From Macrosoma leucophasiata (taxonomy: Eukaryota > Arthropoda > Insecta > Lepidoptera > Hedylidae): 64,000 bases of DNA. The stretch is from positions 6,540,001 through 6,604,000 of the forward strand of contig JAWQUS010000009.1 of the NCBI GenBank assembly GCA_036365455.1. Reading direction: 5' to 3'. The notes under the pieces are model-generated. The model saw only the letters and a list, made by a program, of their open reading frames with translations, was not told where the DNA came from and searched no databases. The position numbers and the translations under genes are program-made. Of this stretch, positions 10,703 to 22,800 are shown one piece after another (positions within the stretch are counted from its first letter, which is position 1; each line of letters starts with the position of its first letter).

Positions 10703-10732
10703 ACTGAAAGGTTCATTCATGTTCTATATATA
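10703..10732 (-). promoter_or_regulatory. TATA box plus TCAGT initiator of S28 copy 2
   Basis: TATATATA (10732-10725) and TCAGT (10707-10703) on the minus strand place the start site near 10705, about 45 nt before the ATG at 10660. Sequence and spacing are conserved with copy 1. Confidence 0.7.
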
Positions 10733-10904
10733 CCTAATATTGTACTGTGGGTTGTAATTAGATGCAAGTATTTGAAATATTTCTCCGATGAAGATATTTA
10801 TCGTTTTTTATTGAGAGCATTGTGATGGTGACATTCACATATTTTCCATTATCTCTTAGTTATTACATACCAACATAATATTACCCTTAATTTTACTATA
10901 AATC

Positions 10905-10940
10905 AAACCATAGACTGGTTTGATTTATAGTTAGTTATAT
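10905..10940. repeat. short palindrome
   Basis: CTATAAATCAAACCA and TGGTTTGATTTATAG are exact reverse complements separated by about five bases. Confidence 0.7.
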
Positions 10941-10944
10941 TACA

Positions 10945-11150
10945 AACTACCTGTGCCCGCGACTTCGTCCGCGTAGAATTAATTTAATTCTGAAATAAAA
11001 GGAGCCTAAGTTACTCGTTATTACATCAGATATCGACTAATGAAAGTCCCGTCGTAATCGGTCCAGGTGTTCCAGAGATTAGCCAGAACGAACAGACAGA
11101 CAGACAAAAATTGTAAAAAAATGTTGTGTTGGTACCTGAACCGTGTATGT
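10945..11150 (+). mobile_element. non-LTR 3' tail (CCCGCGACTTCGTCCGCG type)
   Basis: It contains TGTGCCCGCGACTTCGTCCG, then AATCGGTCCAGGTGTTCC and GAACGAACAGACAGACAGAC, the order usual for the untranslated tail of a common lepidopteran LINE or its non-autonomous derivative. A related block is at 18730. Confidence 0.5.
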
Positions 11151-11613
11151 CTGGTCTGACTGTCCACAAAATGTATTAAACTAGTCCCCCAAGCTTCATA
11201 TATAAAGTTGAAGTTGACTTCGAATATAAGAAAAGTTAAGCAATTTTTTTACGAAATTTAAAATTTACATATTTATTTAATGCATTCTATGTGACATATA
11301 TAAATCTGTGCTTCGAATTACTGGAGTAAGTTATATTTTTGTGTAACTTTTCTACCTCATACTTATGAACGGCCGCCTAGCGAGTATGCACACATTATTA
11401 AACACCTATTATTCTTATTACTTCAAAAATAAGTAAGGTCTGTGTGGCGGCCCTGGGATCTTAGACAATTTTGATTTTGAGTATGAAAGTACCTACTATC
11501 ATTTATGTGATAAAAGCACGATAAAACACAATATTCATTTATTGCGCTATTGAACACAAACATGACAGTAATTTATATAGCACTATATACTAAAATGCCA
11601 TCACGGAATAGTA

Positions 11614-11696
11614 AGGTTCGGTTGCACCAAATAATAATATTTGTTAAGATTTTACATCCTTAAAACTTTAACAAATATCTTGGTGCATCCGAACCT
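11614..11696. mobile_element. 83-bp palindromic MITE upstream of IFT74
   Basis: AGGTTCGGTTGCACCAA at the left pairs with TTGGTGCATCCGAACCT at the right, with interior arms TTTGTTAAG / CTTTAACAAA. The element lies 100 bp upstream of the IFT74 X-box. A longer relative with TTGGTGCAAC and GTTGCAACCGAACCT motifs is in IFT74 intron 8 (17385-17615). Confidence 0.75.
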
Positions 11697-11796
11697 CAAC
11701 CTTAAAGTGCCTAGGCTACCGACGGCATGCCTCAATTCCGTGCCATGTCGTTTCGGTCAATGGAAAGATTGGAAAGCTATCTGTTGTGTCCCTATC

Positions 11797-11810
11797 GTTG
11801 CTATAGCAAC
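11797..11810 (+). promoter_or_regulatory. perfect RFX X-box of IFT74
   Basis: GTTGCTATAGCAAC fits the RFX/DAF-19 X-box consensus GTHNYYATRRNAAC at every position and is itself fully palindromic. It lies 94 bp upstream of the IFT74 start codon at 11904, the distance typical for cilia genes controlled by RFX factors. Binding is inferred. Confidence 0.8.
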
Positions 11811-11903
11811 CGTGCAAACAACAGCGGTACTGCGCCTGAACGAGCGTGGCTTTATTCTAATCAGTCTAATTAGAGGTGGAAAAATAATCGCAATAAGAAC
11901 GAT

Positions 11904-14900
11904 ATGGATTTTTCCGACAGTACAGTGGACAAGGGTAGCGCGGTCAGACGACCTGAAGCCCCACGGCCTGTTTCGAGACGTGGTTACAGGGAATATACTA
12001 ATAGTGGATCATCTATATCTCGGTACGCCTCATTTATTTTATTAATAATCATATGAAAGGTATAATGGCTGTAGTGTGAAAGTTATATATTATTATAAAC
12101 CTCTTGCTTAAATTGATAACGATGTGGACGACAGCTTCAAATAGATTCGCTGATGTTCATTCTATGAAATTCAGACATAACCAAATTTCCAATTTTGAGT
12201 CAGTAGAGTATCTAATGGACTCAAAGTGAGGGATAGAATAATAAATACCCTAAACTTTAATATTTGGAATAAATTCATTCCATTCTTCATACATGCGAAT
12301 TTTTGTGGTTTTTGAATTTAGGGTGAATAGCACCCTATTGCCATTTGAGGAATTTAGTCATGATCATAGTGATGTTCTTACCACTGTTTTTAAGACAGGC
12401 AGTGAGACGCTGCGCTGTATCCGTTTGTCAGATTTTAAGAATGCAGGCTATTGGGTTAAGTACCTACTCTACCTAAAAATCCAGGACGGCCTTGCAGAAT
12501 ACAGGACGGATTGCAAGCCTTATTTTATTTGCTTGGGGCTTATTGATATTCATTGAACATTTTACCAAACTTCTGAACTACCACTTGAAACTCGATACTT
12601 CTCAAAAGATAAAATCAAAGATATTCAAAGGTAAAATCAGTTATTAACGATCCTGAGGGTTAGGCTGCGACGCCAGACTCAACAGTAACAGCCTGCTTAC
12701 ACAAAAGGAAAACTAATTTTCTCTTTAAGTGAATCATTAGTAAAATCTACGAGTAAGCTCTTTCGTAGGTAGATATAGGTACCTATGTGTAAAGTTATGA
12801 TAAGCAGAAGTGGCACCATGAGACCGACATCAGCGTATCGGGGCAGTACGGCCTCACGTCTGTCGACCGCGGGCTTCGGGCCAGCTCCACCCACGGCCAG
12901 CCGACAGCAAACGGGCATGACTGGGTTCTCCAGGGTAAGTCAAATCGAAGAACTGTTTTGTCACAAATGTTTTTACAATATGCTCAATCGATATTTTCAC
13001 CAAAATCCGGCTATTTTTAATATCTACTACCATCTGGCATACCGCTTATAAGTGGGTTTTAGGGTAAGCCAATTGGCCGAATTCCTAGTAGGCAAGGTAC
13101 AACTAAAGCAGATTCAGAAGAATTTTTTCATCAAAAATATAGTAAAATTTTCGATACATAAACACATGAAAACTAGTTATCACAATGAAAAATGTTAATA
13201 ACCGTTAGAAATATGACAATTCAATACAATTAAGAATGAATCTTCTATGGAAAATATATTAATAGTATTGAAGTTAACTTTTAGCTGTATTATGTAATTA
13301 AAAGATTTATTTCACAAAAAAACTATAAGTAAATAGGTTAAATCAACAGATAGACCGTCCAATCACCCAGCAAGGCATATCAGGACTACGCACGGGGACT
13401 GCCCGTGGTTTCCGAACTCGACAATTGCAAGACAAGAGATACTGGGAGGAGTTGATGCAGGTGAAAGTGAGAGAAATGAAAGCGGAGATAGCGAGATTGA
13501 GTGAACAGGCAGAAGCCGGTGAGAGAGAGAAGTCTGCTAAGAAGCACTACGAGAAAAGAGTAAGAGAATTAGCTCAGGAGCTAACAGGTTAGTTTTAGGA
13601 TCATGGAACTAAAATACGAACAGTCAATAATTGGACAAAATAGCAAATGATGAGAGGGATGAGGAATATTAATACGCTCAAAGAAAAATTTACACCTTAC
13701 GTATACATGTGAAACATGGCCGTGTCCACGACACAGCTATGTACATTCTGATTTTATTGACATATTCATAGTAAACGCAGTATAATTAGTATAGGATAAA
13801 CCTGTCATTACCCACATTAATTCCTCTGTCAGTGCGACGTTTAATCTGCACAATTAAGTAGGTTTCAAGAGCAAATTTATCTTTGCAATATATACGAGGT
13901 CTTTGGTTAATATGCCAGCATACTAATAAAGGTCCTGCATGTCATAATAAACAACTTTGTTTTACGACTTTTCTCAAAACTTATAAAAAGTTGATTAAGG
14001 GTATGATACTTCTTGTAATTCTGATGTGGAATAGTAACAGTAGTGACGAAATAGGTACACGACCGCATTTCATAGTGCAAAGCTAATCGTAGAACTGTTA
14101 CTTACTTATATCTAAAGAATTCATTGAGTTTGCTACCTAGTAGTAGTGAAAAAAGGGAGGTATGTACGGAAAATGTAGAGCAGGCAATTATATTTATGTT
14201 GACTAAGATGATTTCTTTTATGTGGTAATGAAAGTGGCAGACAACAATGCAGGAGATAAATTAATACCAAACAATAAACATCAAGCGAATCGAAGCGCGC
14301 ATGGCCCGGCGGCTGGTGTAGATCGTAAGCGATCTACTCGGTCGGGTAGTGTGATAGTGTGACCGCTAGTAGCAAATTAAATGCGCGTTTCTGTGCTTCG
14401 GAGGGCACATTAAGCCGGTCCCGGTTGCTATCGATAGATAGCAGTCGTTAAACCTTGTCGGAGGCCTTATCGGCGGTTTGAAAAACATCCGACAGCGGGT
14501 TGGCCACTAACCCACCCACCTCCACCAATCCGCATTTGAGCAGCGTGGTGGAGTAAGCTCCAGGCCTCCCCCCAAAAAGGAGAGAGACTCGTGCCCAGCA
14601 ATGGGACGTATAATGGGTTGCCATTATTATTGTATTATTAATAAACATCAACATTAAGACTAGATGTCTCATACCCATAGGTACCTCTCCCGAAATCTAA
14701 GATCTTTTAACTTTATGCTGGAAACTATGCCTTATTATAGGCCTTGTATTTCCATATAATTACACGATAGTTGAAAACACTAGCATAAAGAGACATGTGG
14801 ATACGCTAAGCATGAAGCAGTGGTACATAGTTATAACAAACAATACAAGCATAGGCTTATGAGCTCCACCACGATGAGGATATCAATAACCAATGTAATG

Positions 14901-17900
14901 TAACTTTGTACTTGAGGACGTGTAACTCTTGAACTTCTAACCAAACACTTTCAGATCTACAAGGAAGACTTGCTGATTATAATACAGCGATCCGAATAGT
15001 CAATGGTGAAGCAACAAAACAGTCTGTTGAGGAGCAAACTAAAGAATTGGCAATAAATAACAAGAAGTTGCAAGAAGAGGTCGAACAAGTGTTTCTAGAG
15101 AAGCAAAGGAAGGAGAATCAACTAAGGCAACTAAAGGAACAAATAGACAAAGTAAGTTTTGAATAAAAAGTATAAAAAGATTTAAGAATGAACGTTCTAA
15201 TGGGTCATGAATGAATAAAATATGAGGATGAAAAAACTAATTATCTCTGTCATAAGTTATTCACTACAGACTCTTCATATCGATTGCAAATATAATTATT
15301 GATACTTTACTGGCAAATAATCTCTCGATATTTGTAAAGTTAAGTAATACACATACATTTGTCTGGTAACCCTATTTTTTTTTTGTTTATATGTATAATC
15401 AACTAATCATCTTTTTTAGGAACAATCAACAATAGCTAAGCTGTTAACAGAGATGTCTCAGGATCAAAAAGATCAATATAATGAATTAGAAGGGACTGCT
15501 GCGGCATTGCGCGAACAAGTGGAACAAGCTAGAGTACAAATTGAACACTTGAATCGAGAGAAAGAAGAATTTAGTAAAGAGATATCAGGATCTCAGGTAA
15601 ATGTTGTTAAAAGAATAAACGGTTATCTCTATATTAATTTATAATGTAAATACTTTATTTCAAATTATTGATTCTATTGTTATAATTGAATAAGTTGAAT
15701 ATACTGCTGAACAAGACGCGGAGGAACTTTCTAATAATGTATTATGTTTTCAAGATAAAAATGCAACTGCTAGAGTTACATCGAAGGTTAGCTACTGCAG
15801 AAGAGAAACGAGATAACATGAAGAATGAAATGAATAATCGTTTGGATCCTCAAGAAGAGCGAGAAAAATTATTACTTCAGGTAAGTATGAAATTAAAATA
15901 TATGTATATATAAAATCAAAAAGCTCTTAGTTACCCGCATTAATGAAAATGTACGCATCATAAATTCAGAATAACGTTGCAACCATATTATTTTGTGTTT
16001 AATTTGAAACATTAATTGAGATCAAAATTAATCAATTTAAATAAATAAAATACGCTAACACAGTACCATACGCTATCACAGCTCCACAATAGGTACCAAC
16101 CTGTGTTGTTGGTGCCTTGCCGTGGTACACATACACAAACATCAAGACACGAAACAAATATCTGTAGGCTATACAAATATTTGTCCCGGTACGGGAATCG
16201 AACCCGTGAGCCTTGGTGAAAACGGTCGTCTCACACTGCTAGACCAACCCACTGGCTCGTCTAGCGGTGTGTCTGCTTTCATAGGTACCTACATAGCCTA
16301 TTTGTAGACTACTGATAACATCAGCATTATACCTACATTAAGTTTTAGCAAATATTCTAAACTTTAAGAAACTGCAAGAATCAAACTTTAAAACATCTGC
16401 TAATTTCATAACTAATGGCCGAATACTCAAACGTGACTCAATTTTAAGCGAACCTCAAATGTGCGCTATCTCTATCGTTTGAACGTGTTTTATAAAGACG
16501 TTTGAGTATTTGGCCGTCTTCTTCTTCTTTTCGAGTCTGTTTATTGTTAATTTGGCCGTTAGACACAAACAATAAAAAAACGTTGGGTTTAGTGGAAAAA
16601 TATTTCTTAACAGTTCGATTTGAAAGGAAAAAAAAATTATCTTAAGGTAGACAACCATTCTGCCTGATGTCTTGCCGCACTGAAATCAAATTGTACAGTA
16701 TAAGAACTATAAGAAATACGATATCAATAGACAACAAAATATCCGTTCGTCGTTATTCATATTGATTTATAAAAACCTTTGATTTGTATAAAGGTACGCG
16801 AAGACAACGCTGCTATAGCTGCCCTGGATAGTAACGCGGCTAATCTCAAGGAACAAATAAGAAAAGTTCAAGAACTGATCGAGCAAGCCGAGCAAGTGAG
16901 TACAAATACGTGGGATGAAACAGATACGCCAAAATTTTTGCCAACAGGGTGGAAAATTAATCTTATTTTTAAATTATAGGATCTCGAAGATGGCAACTCA
17001 GAACGCCATCAAAAATACAGAGAATTGAAAAAAAGAGAAGAAACAATGGATAACTTCATGACAACTTATGAAGAAAACTTGAAAAAAGAACAAGAGAAGA
17101 TAGAACAGTCAGAGAAAGATATCGTTTTCGCGTTGGAACATAGCAGTTCCAATATAGATCTAGATTTAAGTGAAATTGACTCATTGAAACAAAGAGGCTA
17201 CAATTCCGCATATGACGATAGCAAAAAGACCATTGAGAGCTTGACAAAAGACTATGACAGATTCCTGACCAATCTAAAGAAGGTACGTTCGACGGCCAAT
17301 CCATGGTCTACCTATGTAGACAGTACTTAAAATTCTTTGCCTACTTTATTAAAAAATAAACATATTGAATGTAGATTTTCTTCATGTTAAGTGAAAAAAC
17401 AGTTGCACTATTTGAAAATTGTTAAAACGTCATCAATTTAACTTTAACTGAGCTACGCTGGTTAATGCTCAAAGTGAAACTCAATTTTATCTGTCAGACA
17501 AGAAGAGAATCTGTCAACCCTGGTAACTATGTCAAAAATACGTTGGTGCAACGCATTCAGCATAACTGTTAAAAGTCAATGTTACCGTTATTGTTGCAAC
17601 CGAACCTAAATAAAACTAAATAATTAATTTTAGGCAGAAGCAACTCGTGAACGTCTCGCAACGGAACTACAAACCTTACCTGAAAAAACGCAAGCGATGA
17701 ACGAAGAGCTTGTTATATTGACGGACTTAGAAAAATTGAGAGAAGACGGTGAGATATTAGAAACTTGATATCATGAACTTATAAATGCCTATTTCATTAC
17801 TTATCAAATATACCTACCTTATCATTTATTCAGGTGAGGAGCAAAAGAAGGCTCTGGAGGGGCAATTACGTCAGCTGAGAGAAAAATTGACCCCGACAGA

Positions 17901-19260
17901 AAGTGCAGTGGTTGAAGCATCAAATAAACTGAAGAAATTACAGGTAAAAATAAACAGTGATTTTGTATCCTTTTCTTAAATGATTTTCGATAAGAAACTG
18001 ATGGAAAGTTCCAAATCGGAGGAGTCCACTACTTTAGCTAATATAGCACTTCGACCATTTTGATCAAATTTTGACCAATGCTGCACTATGCTTAACACGG
18101 GCCACCGGCCGACTGGGGGGGGAGTAGCCATAGCGTTAATTACCGATGCAAAACAGTCTGTCATTTTTTGCGGGGGGGAATACGTGTGACACACACGCAC
18201 ACTACAAAAATCGTCTATTACTACGAAACTCACACCTTGACTTTAACAAAATACATGAACAATTTCACGCACACATTTAAACATCTAGACGACAGGCGTA
18301 GGCACATTTGTAATTGTTCTTTGACAGAGGGGAAAGCCTGCATGTGGTTACTCCCATCCCGTGTTGCTATATGTGTGTGCAGTATACAATAGAGATAACG
18401 CCCTACGAAGTCGAAATGAGCCGATTGTCTCTTAAGCTAGATGTGAAATATTTATTGACGGGTTGTTATTGCAGATTGCAAGTTATCTATACATCTATAC
18501 AAATAAATAAAAATTTGAGTGTCTGTTTGTAATATAAAAATATCCGCTTTTTACTAAATGCATAATGTATGTATACACGGTACATAAACCAAAACAACAT
18601 TTTTTACAATTTTTGTCTGTCAGGCTGTTTGTTCCCGCTTATCTCGGAAACGGCATCACCGATTTTGACGGGACTTTCACTGGCAGATAGTTTATGTAAC
18701 AAGGAGTAACTTAGGCTACTTTTATACTAACTGTGCCCGCGACTTCGTCTGCGTGAGAATTTATGATTGTTCAGTATCTACCCGGACGAAGTCGTGGGCC
18801 CAGCCGTTCCCGAGATTAGCGGGAACAAACAGACAGACAGTCAGACACAAAAATTGTAAAAACTGTTGTTTTGGTATATGTACCGTGTATACATACATTA
18901 TGCATTTAGTAAAAAGCGGATATTTTAATATTACAAACAGATTCTCAAATTTTTATTTGTTTTTAATATTTTTGCTTTAAAATCTTAACCATTTTATATT
19001 TCTTATACCATTTCGTTATTTACCTACTTGTAATTAATATTTTTTAGGCTAATTTAGACGATAACGAAATGTACGCAAAACTGAACAATTTAGAAGAAAT
19101 TCTAGCTCAACTTGAAACTAAAAAAACAGTACTTGAAGAGGACATTGCATCAATAACTCTCAAAGCCGATTACGAGCCTTTAAAAAAGCAAGCAATGGAC
19201 GAACTTGCTGCACTTAATAAGAAGATTATTGAAGACCTAAACAGTGTCAAGTCTTATTAG
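11904..19260 (+). CDS. IFT74: intraflagellar transport protein 74 (IFT74), 11 exons
   Basis: Exons: 11904-12022, 12808-12934, 13350-13587, 14955-15151, 15420-15596, 15755-15880, 16794-16895, 16980-17282, 17634-17748, 17834-17943, 19048-19260. All junctions are GT-AG and in phase, giving about 608 residues (human about 600). IFT74 pairs with IFT81 in the IFT-B core that carries tubulin into cilia. The basic, disordered N-terminus (APRPVSRRG, then Ser/Arg/Gly/Pro-rich sequence over residues 1-85) precedes the family signature RPITQQGISGLRTGT and then a near-continuous coiled coil to the end (e.g. PQEEREKLLLQ, KYRELKKREETMDNF). The conserved final motif is ADYEPLKKQ. Exon 1 was chosen because its peptide matches the IFT74 N-terminus and its phase-2 donor fits the acceptor before 12808 (12805 is also possible, adding one Arg). 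Exon 1 alone is the least certain part. Confidence 0.93.
12023..12807 (+). other. IFT74 intron 1
   Basis: Starts GTACGC after exon 1 and ends AGCAG before 12808. I see no nameable repeat. The pyrimidine tract at the 3' end is weak, so the exact acceptor is uncertain by three bases. Confidence 0.5.
14283..14660 (+). mobile_element. 5S-derived SINE, copy in IFT74 intron 3
   Basis: A near-full copy of the element at 39355: GCGCGCATGGCCCGGCGGC at the 5' end, GTGACCGC remnant of the 5S-like control region, the GCTATCGATAGATAGC body, and a GGTTGCCATTATTATTG tail. The copy lacks about 19 bp between two CGG repeats (compare 39410-39428), which removes the A-box-like part. Confidence 0.75.
16085..16300 (-). 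mobile_element. tRNA-derived SINE in IFT74 intron 5
   Basis: Read on the minus strand: GAGCCAGTGGGTTGGTCTAG (box A region), then CACGGGTTCGATTCCCGTAC (box B GGTTCGATTCC is exact), then ACAAATATTTGTATAGCC and a TTGATGTTTGTGTATGTG body. This is the common lepidopteran tRNA-headed SINE layout. Confidence 0.75.
17385..17615. mobile_element. MITE related to the 11614 element, in IFT74 intron 8
   Basis: The left part has GTTGCACTATTTGAAAATTGT and the right part GTTGCAACCGAACCTAAA, with an internal ACGTTGGTGCAACGC. The ends are diverged. It abuts the acceptor of exon 9 at 17634, so its right end supplies part of the polypyrimidine and branch region. Confidence 0.5.
18087..18371. mobile_element. MITE of the TAGAGCAAC family in IFT74 intron 10
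   Basis: Shares the interior sequences TGCAAAACAGTCTGTCATTT and TCGTCTATTACTACGAAACT with the copy at 47999-48282, and carries inverted ends (AACACGGGCC... and ...CCCGTGTTGC). No coding capacity. Confidence 0.7.
18519..18951. mobile_element. inverted-repeat element carrying a LINE-like tail
   Basis: About 100-bp arms face each other: ATATCCGCTTTTTACTAAAT at 18541 and ATTTAGTAAAAAGCGGATAT at 18905. The centre contains TGTGCCCGCGACTTCGTCTG and ACAGACAGACAG, as in the block at 10945. It looks like two head-to-head copies of one tail sequence. Confidence 0.7.
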
Positions 19261-19273
19261 TTGTATTTTCTCT

Positions 19274-19279
19274 AATAAA
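19274..19279 (+). terminator. poly(A) signal of IFT74
   Basis: AATAAA occurs 13 bp after the IFT74 stop codon, giving a very short 3' UTR. This leaves a gap to the convergent LRPPRC 3' end. Confidence 0.7.
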
Positions 19280-19654
19280 ACCAAAAGTATGTAAACAATT
19301 GTTTAATTAATAAGTTTTTTTAGTAAATAATATCACAGATGATACTAATTATCAACAATTTTATATATTTCCTAATACATACGTACATTATTTTGAATCA
19401 ACATTCATTCTGTTCTCGAGAGAAATAAACTAACGTTAACGTTCACACAACAAGAACTGAATTCGTTTTCAACATTCAATATAGTCCGAGATCCGAATCT
19501 AGATCGACCTTCACCTGTCTGTTTACCTAATGAAACATTTTATTTAAATTACATTTACTACATAAACACACGTCTTGCATGTATTGTCTATCAGAATATG
19601 TACATAGAATAAAAAAAACTTAAGCAAGTTTCATCCATTTGATAATCGATAAAA

Positions 19655-19660
19655 TTTATT
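19655..19660 (-). terminator. poly(A) signal of LRPPRC
   Basis: TTTATT on the + strand reads AATAAA on the minus strand, about 230 nt after the LRPPRC stop at 19889. If used, the two convergent transcripts end about 370 bp apart without overlap. Confidence 0.55.
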
Positions 19661-19888
19661 TGAAACTAAAAGTTTTAGTTTCGAACACATTTGTTTGGTT
19701 GGTGAAACTTGCTAAAAGAAATACTTTTATTTTCATTAACAACAGCTATGCACATATTTTCACAGGCAATACATGCAAGACGTGTTTGTTTATGTAAGAA
19801 ATTTGATAAAAACAATGTTTCATTCGGTATCAGATACGTGAGGGTCGACCTATATTCGGCTCCCCTACTATTATTTCTAACCTTTCCA

Positions 19889-22800
19889 CTAAGTGTTAAC
19901 AGCAGATTTGGATTGTTCGAGAACACTGAGTTCGGAGGGAACAGACTTATTGTTAGCTTTGCACAACGCACAAATGTTGCGTACGAACTTCTGGGAAGGC
20001 GTAACATCATTCTCTTGCATCCGGTACCAGAGAGATAGAGCTTCTTGACAATTATCATCCCGTTCTGTAATTAAAGAACAAAAATAAATGTTAAAGTTCT
20101 GAAACTGATTGTACTACATATTTTTCGCAATAACACATGCGAGTGAACTTTAGAAATTAAAGAAAAAACGGAGTTTTTTTTTTTATTCGGACTCTGGCTT
20201 ATTTTGGAAAATTGGCTTATTTCCACTTGTCCCTTACATGGGGTCAAGAGTTTTAGTAATCGTGCATGTATGAAGAGAACAATGAATGTAGAAGAAGCAC
20301 GGAAGGTGTGTCAGAACCGGAATATCTGGCGCTCTACTCTCTCCGAAAGTGGGCATTATATGTAAGTATAAAGGTACGATTCCGTACACCGCTGCTCGCA
20401 ACAGTACTGCCGCGGCACCATATTTCTCTATTTTCTACTGCATTGCGGTTGCGACTTTGTCCCGTCTAATTTAAATTTGTGTCTAATATAAGCTTATGGA
20501 TAATATATAGAGACCAGTAGTGCTGCGGCAGCATTGCGGCGGCAGCACTGTTGCGTGCAGCGGGGTTCAGAATCGTACCGTAATCTTTATATATAAAAAT
20601 GAATGTTTGTCTGTATGTCCTTTACAGTTTTTTTTTATGTAATGGCAGTGGCAAACAAGCATGCAGTTCACATTGATGCTAAGTGAAGATGCGTTACCAC
20701 TCTCAGGAGTGGTAACACATCTGAGGCCTAAGGTGTTATGCCCCTGTGCCGGAAATTACAGGGAAGACAGAATTACAGAATCGTAAACTACGCATTTGAT
20801 CATGTGATGATCTTTAGCAAAGTTGTTATGCATGAGCCCACAAAGGTTTCTCAGTTGGCAAATACGTCAGATGGCGCCACTGTCATTTTTCACGTCAGCA
20901 ACGCGTGCAGGGTACCGCTAGTAATGTAAATATAACTTAGCGACTACCTTCAAAAAATCTGTAAACATGACAAAGTAACTTACGATGTACATCCAAAATC
21001 ATGTCATAAATATCATCCACGTTGACATGGCGTAAGTCTTTCGCACATTCCGCCAAAGTTTCCAAAGCGGCAACTTTCTTGTTCTCAGTGAACCTCTCAC
21101 ATTGCCGTAATAGAGCATCGGGATGGAATTTAAATGTTGGATCTAGGAAGAACTTGCGGAGTGTCTTTTTGTAGCCGACATCTGCGAGTGCCGCTATTAA
21201 AGAAAGCTGGAAATAATTGAACAAACGCTCATTACTCAAGGCGTAATTTTAATAACTAAGGCCGGGTTGCATCCTCTTACTTTCAACTTTTACAAATATG
21301 TTAAACCTTTTTGATTTTTAACCGATTTTAGGGTCGGCTGGACTGGTTATCCTGAGGTCGCAGGTTCGATTCCTGCCCGAAGTCAAATTTTGCTTGCCGT
21401 TTTTTCTTTAATTTCTAAAGTTTACTCGCATGTGTCATTGCGAAAAATAAATATTACAAATGAGATGTTGCAAAAATGTGTGAACCTCCGGCAATGTATT
21501 GTACACAATATCATTAACAGGAAAAATCAACATAAAAACGTTTTTCACTCCATATTTTCACTTATTCAGCTTTGTTTTCAGTTACAAAACATTATTTGCA
21601 GTTAGAATTGCAACTCAAAACCAACATGGCGAATATGGCGGGCGATGTCATTTTGACATTTACATTTTTTTATTTTATAGTACTTGGAAAAAAAAGTAAA
21701 ATGTTCTAAATACTATCGAAATTGATTTCATGTGTTAATACTATACTAATCGATTTCCAATAAAAAAAACAAATAATCGGAACTTCTTCAAATTGATCGA
21801 TTTCATACATCGTTTTTTTTTATAATATGTGCTACACTAGTAAGATACAGATAGCATTAGTTTTGTTTTATCTTCATAGGTACTATCCCAAGCGTCGGCT
21901 GTATCGCCGCCATGTTGAACATGGATGAAAATGAAAAAATCGTTTGAATTAAATGTGGTTGTAACTCTAAAATTTTTTCTTTAATAGATTAATTGTATTT
22001 TTTTCGGATTCTTCTTTAATTTACCCATTTTTGAGGACATGTACGAACCAGAGCCGAGCTCGCAACATCTCCTTTGTTAAAGTACCGGTTATGCAATAAA
22101 TAGTAGCACCATTTGAAGTTGTTAAATGACGTCATAAAATGACTAACCGTGACATATCAAATTTACTTTATGATTCTCTAATTAAAATGGAATTATATTT
22201 TAATTAAAGAAAGAAAAATTTGACTTCAGGCGAGACTCGAACTCGCGGCCTACTGGGAATCTAGTCCAGCCGCTCTTCCAATTGAGCTACTGAAGTTGAG
22301 CTACTGGACTTCAGTAGCTCAATTGGAAGAGCGGCTGGACTAGATTCCCAGTAGGCCGCGAGTTCGAGTCTCGCCTGAAGTCAAATTTTTCTTTCCATTT
22401 TTATTTTAATAAAATATATTTCACAAGCATGTGTTAATGCGAAATAATATAAAACAATTAAAATGGAATTACTGTTTTATGTATAAATAAGGTAGGTAAG
22501 CAGAAACAATACCTGTACATCACCCATACCATGTACTTTCTTGTTCACATTCAACACGTTCTGGACTAATTTATTTAGCTTCCCATTCATTTTCTCACAC
22601 GCTATAAAGGCGTCTTCGGAGCCACCGTCGCCCATGGCTAGCAATAACATGCACAGAAGCTCATGTTTTAGTGGAGTCTTTTTATATTTATTGGCTAGTT
22701 GGGTAAACTCTTGCACTGCTTCGTGTAAATTATCACTGTAACGTGATAATGTAAATTAATTAATTGGAAAGTGAATATTATTATATCATCGATATTCCAG

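Noticed and set aside
11641..12045. 134-codon open frame upstream of IFT74
   Set aside because: It spans a MITE arm, the X-box and IFT74 exon 1 in a different frame; the exon 1 frame has the family match and a correct donor.
22308..22382. Functional tRNA gene
   Set aside because: Acceptor, D and T arms pair, but the anticodon arm gives a 9-nt loop or mismatched stem, and the sequence is part of a dispersed family with a common 3' body.
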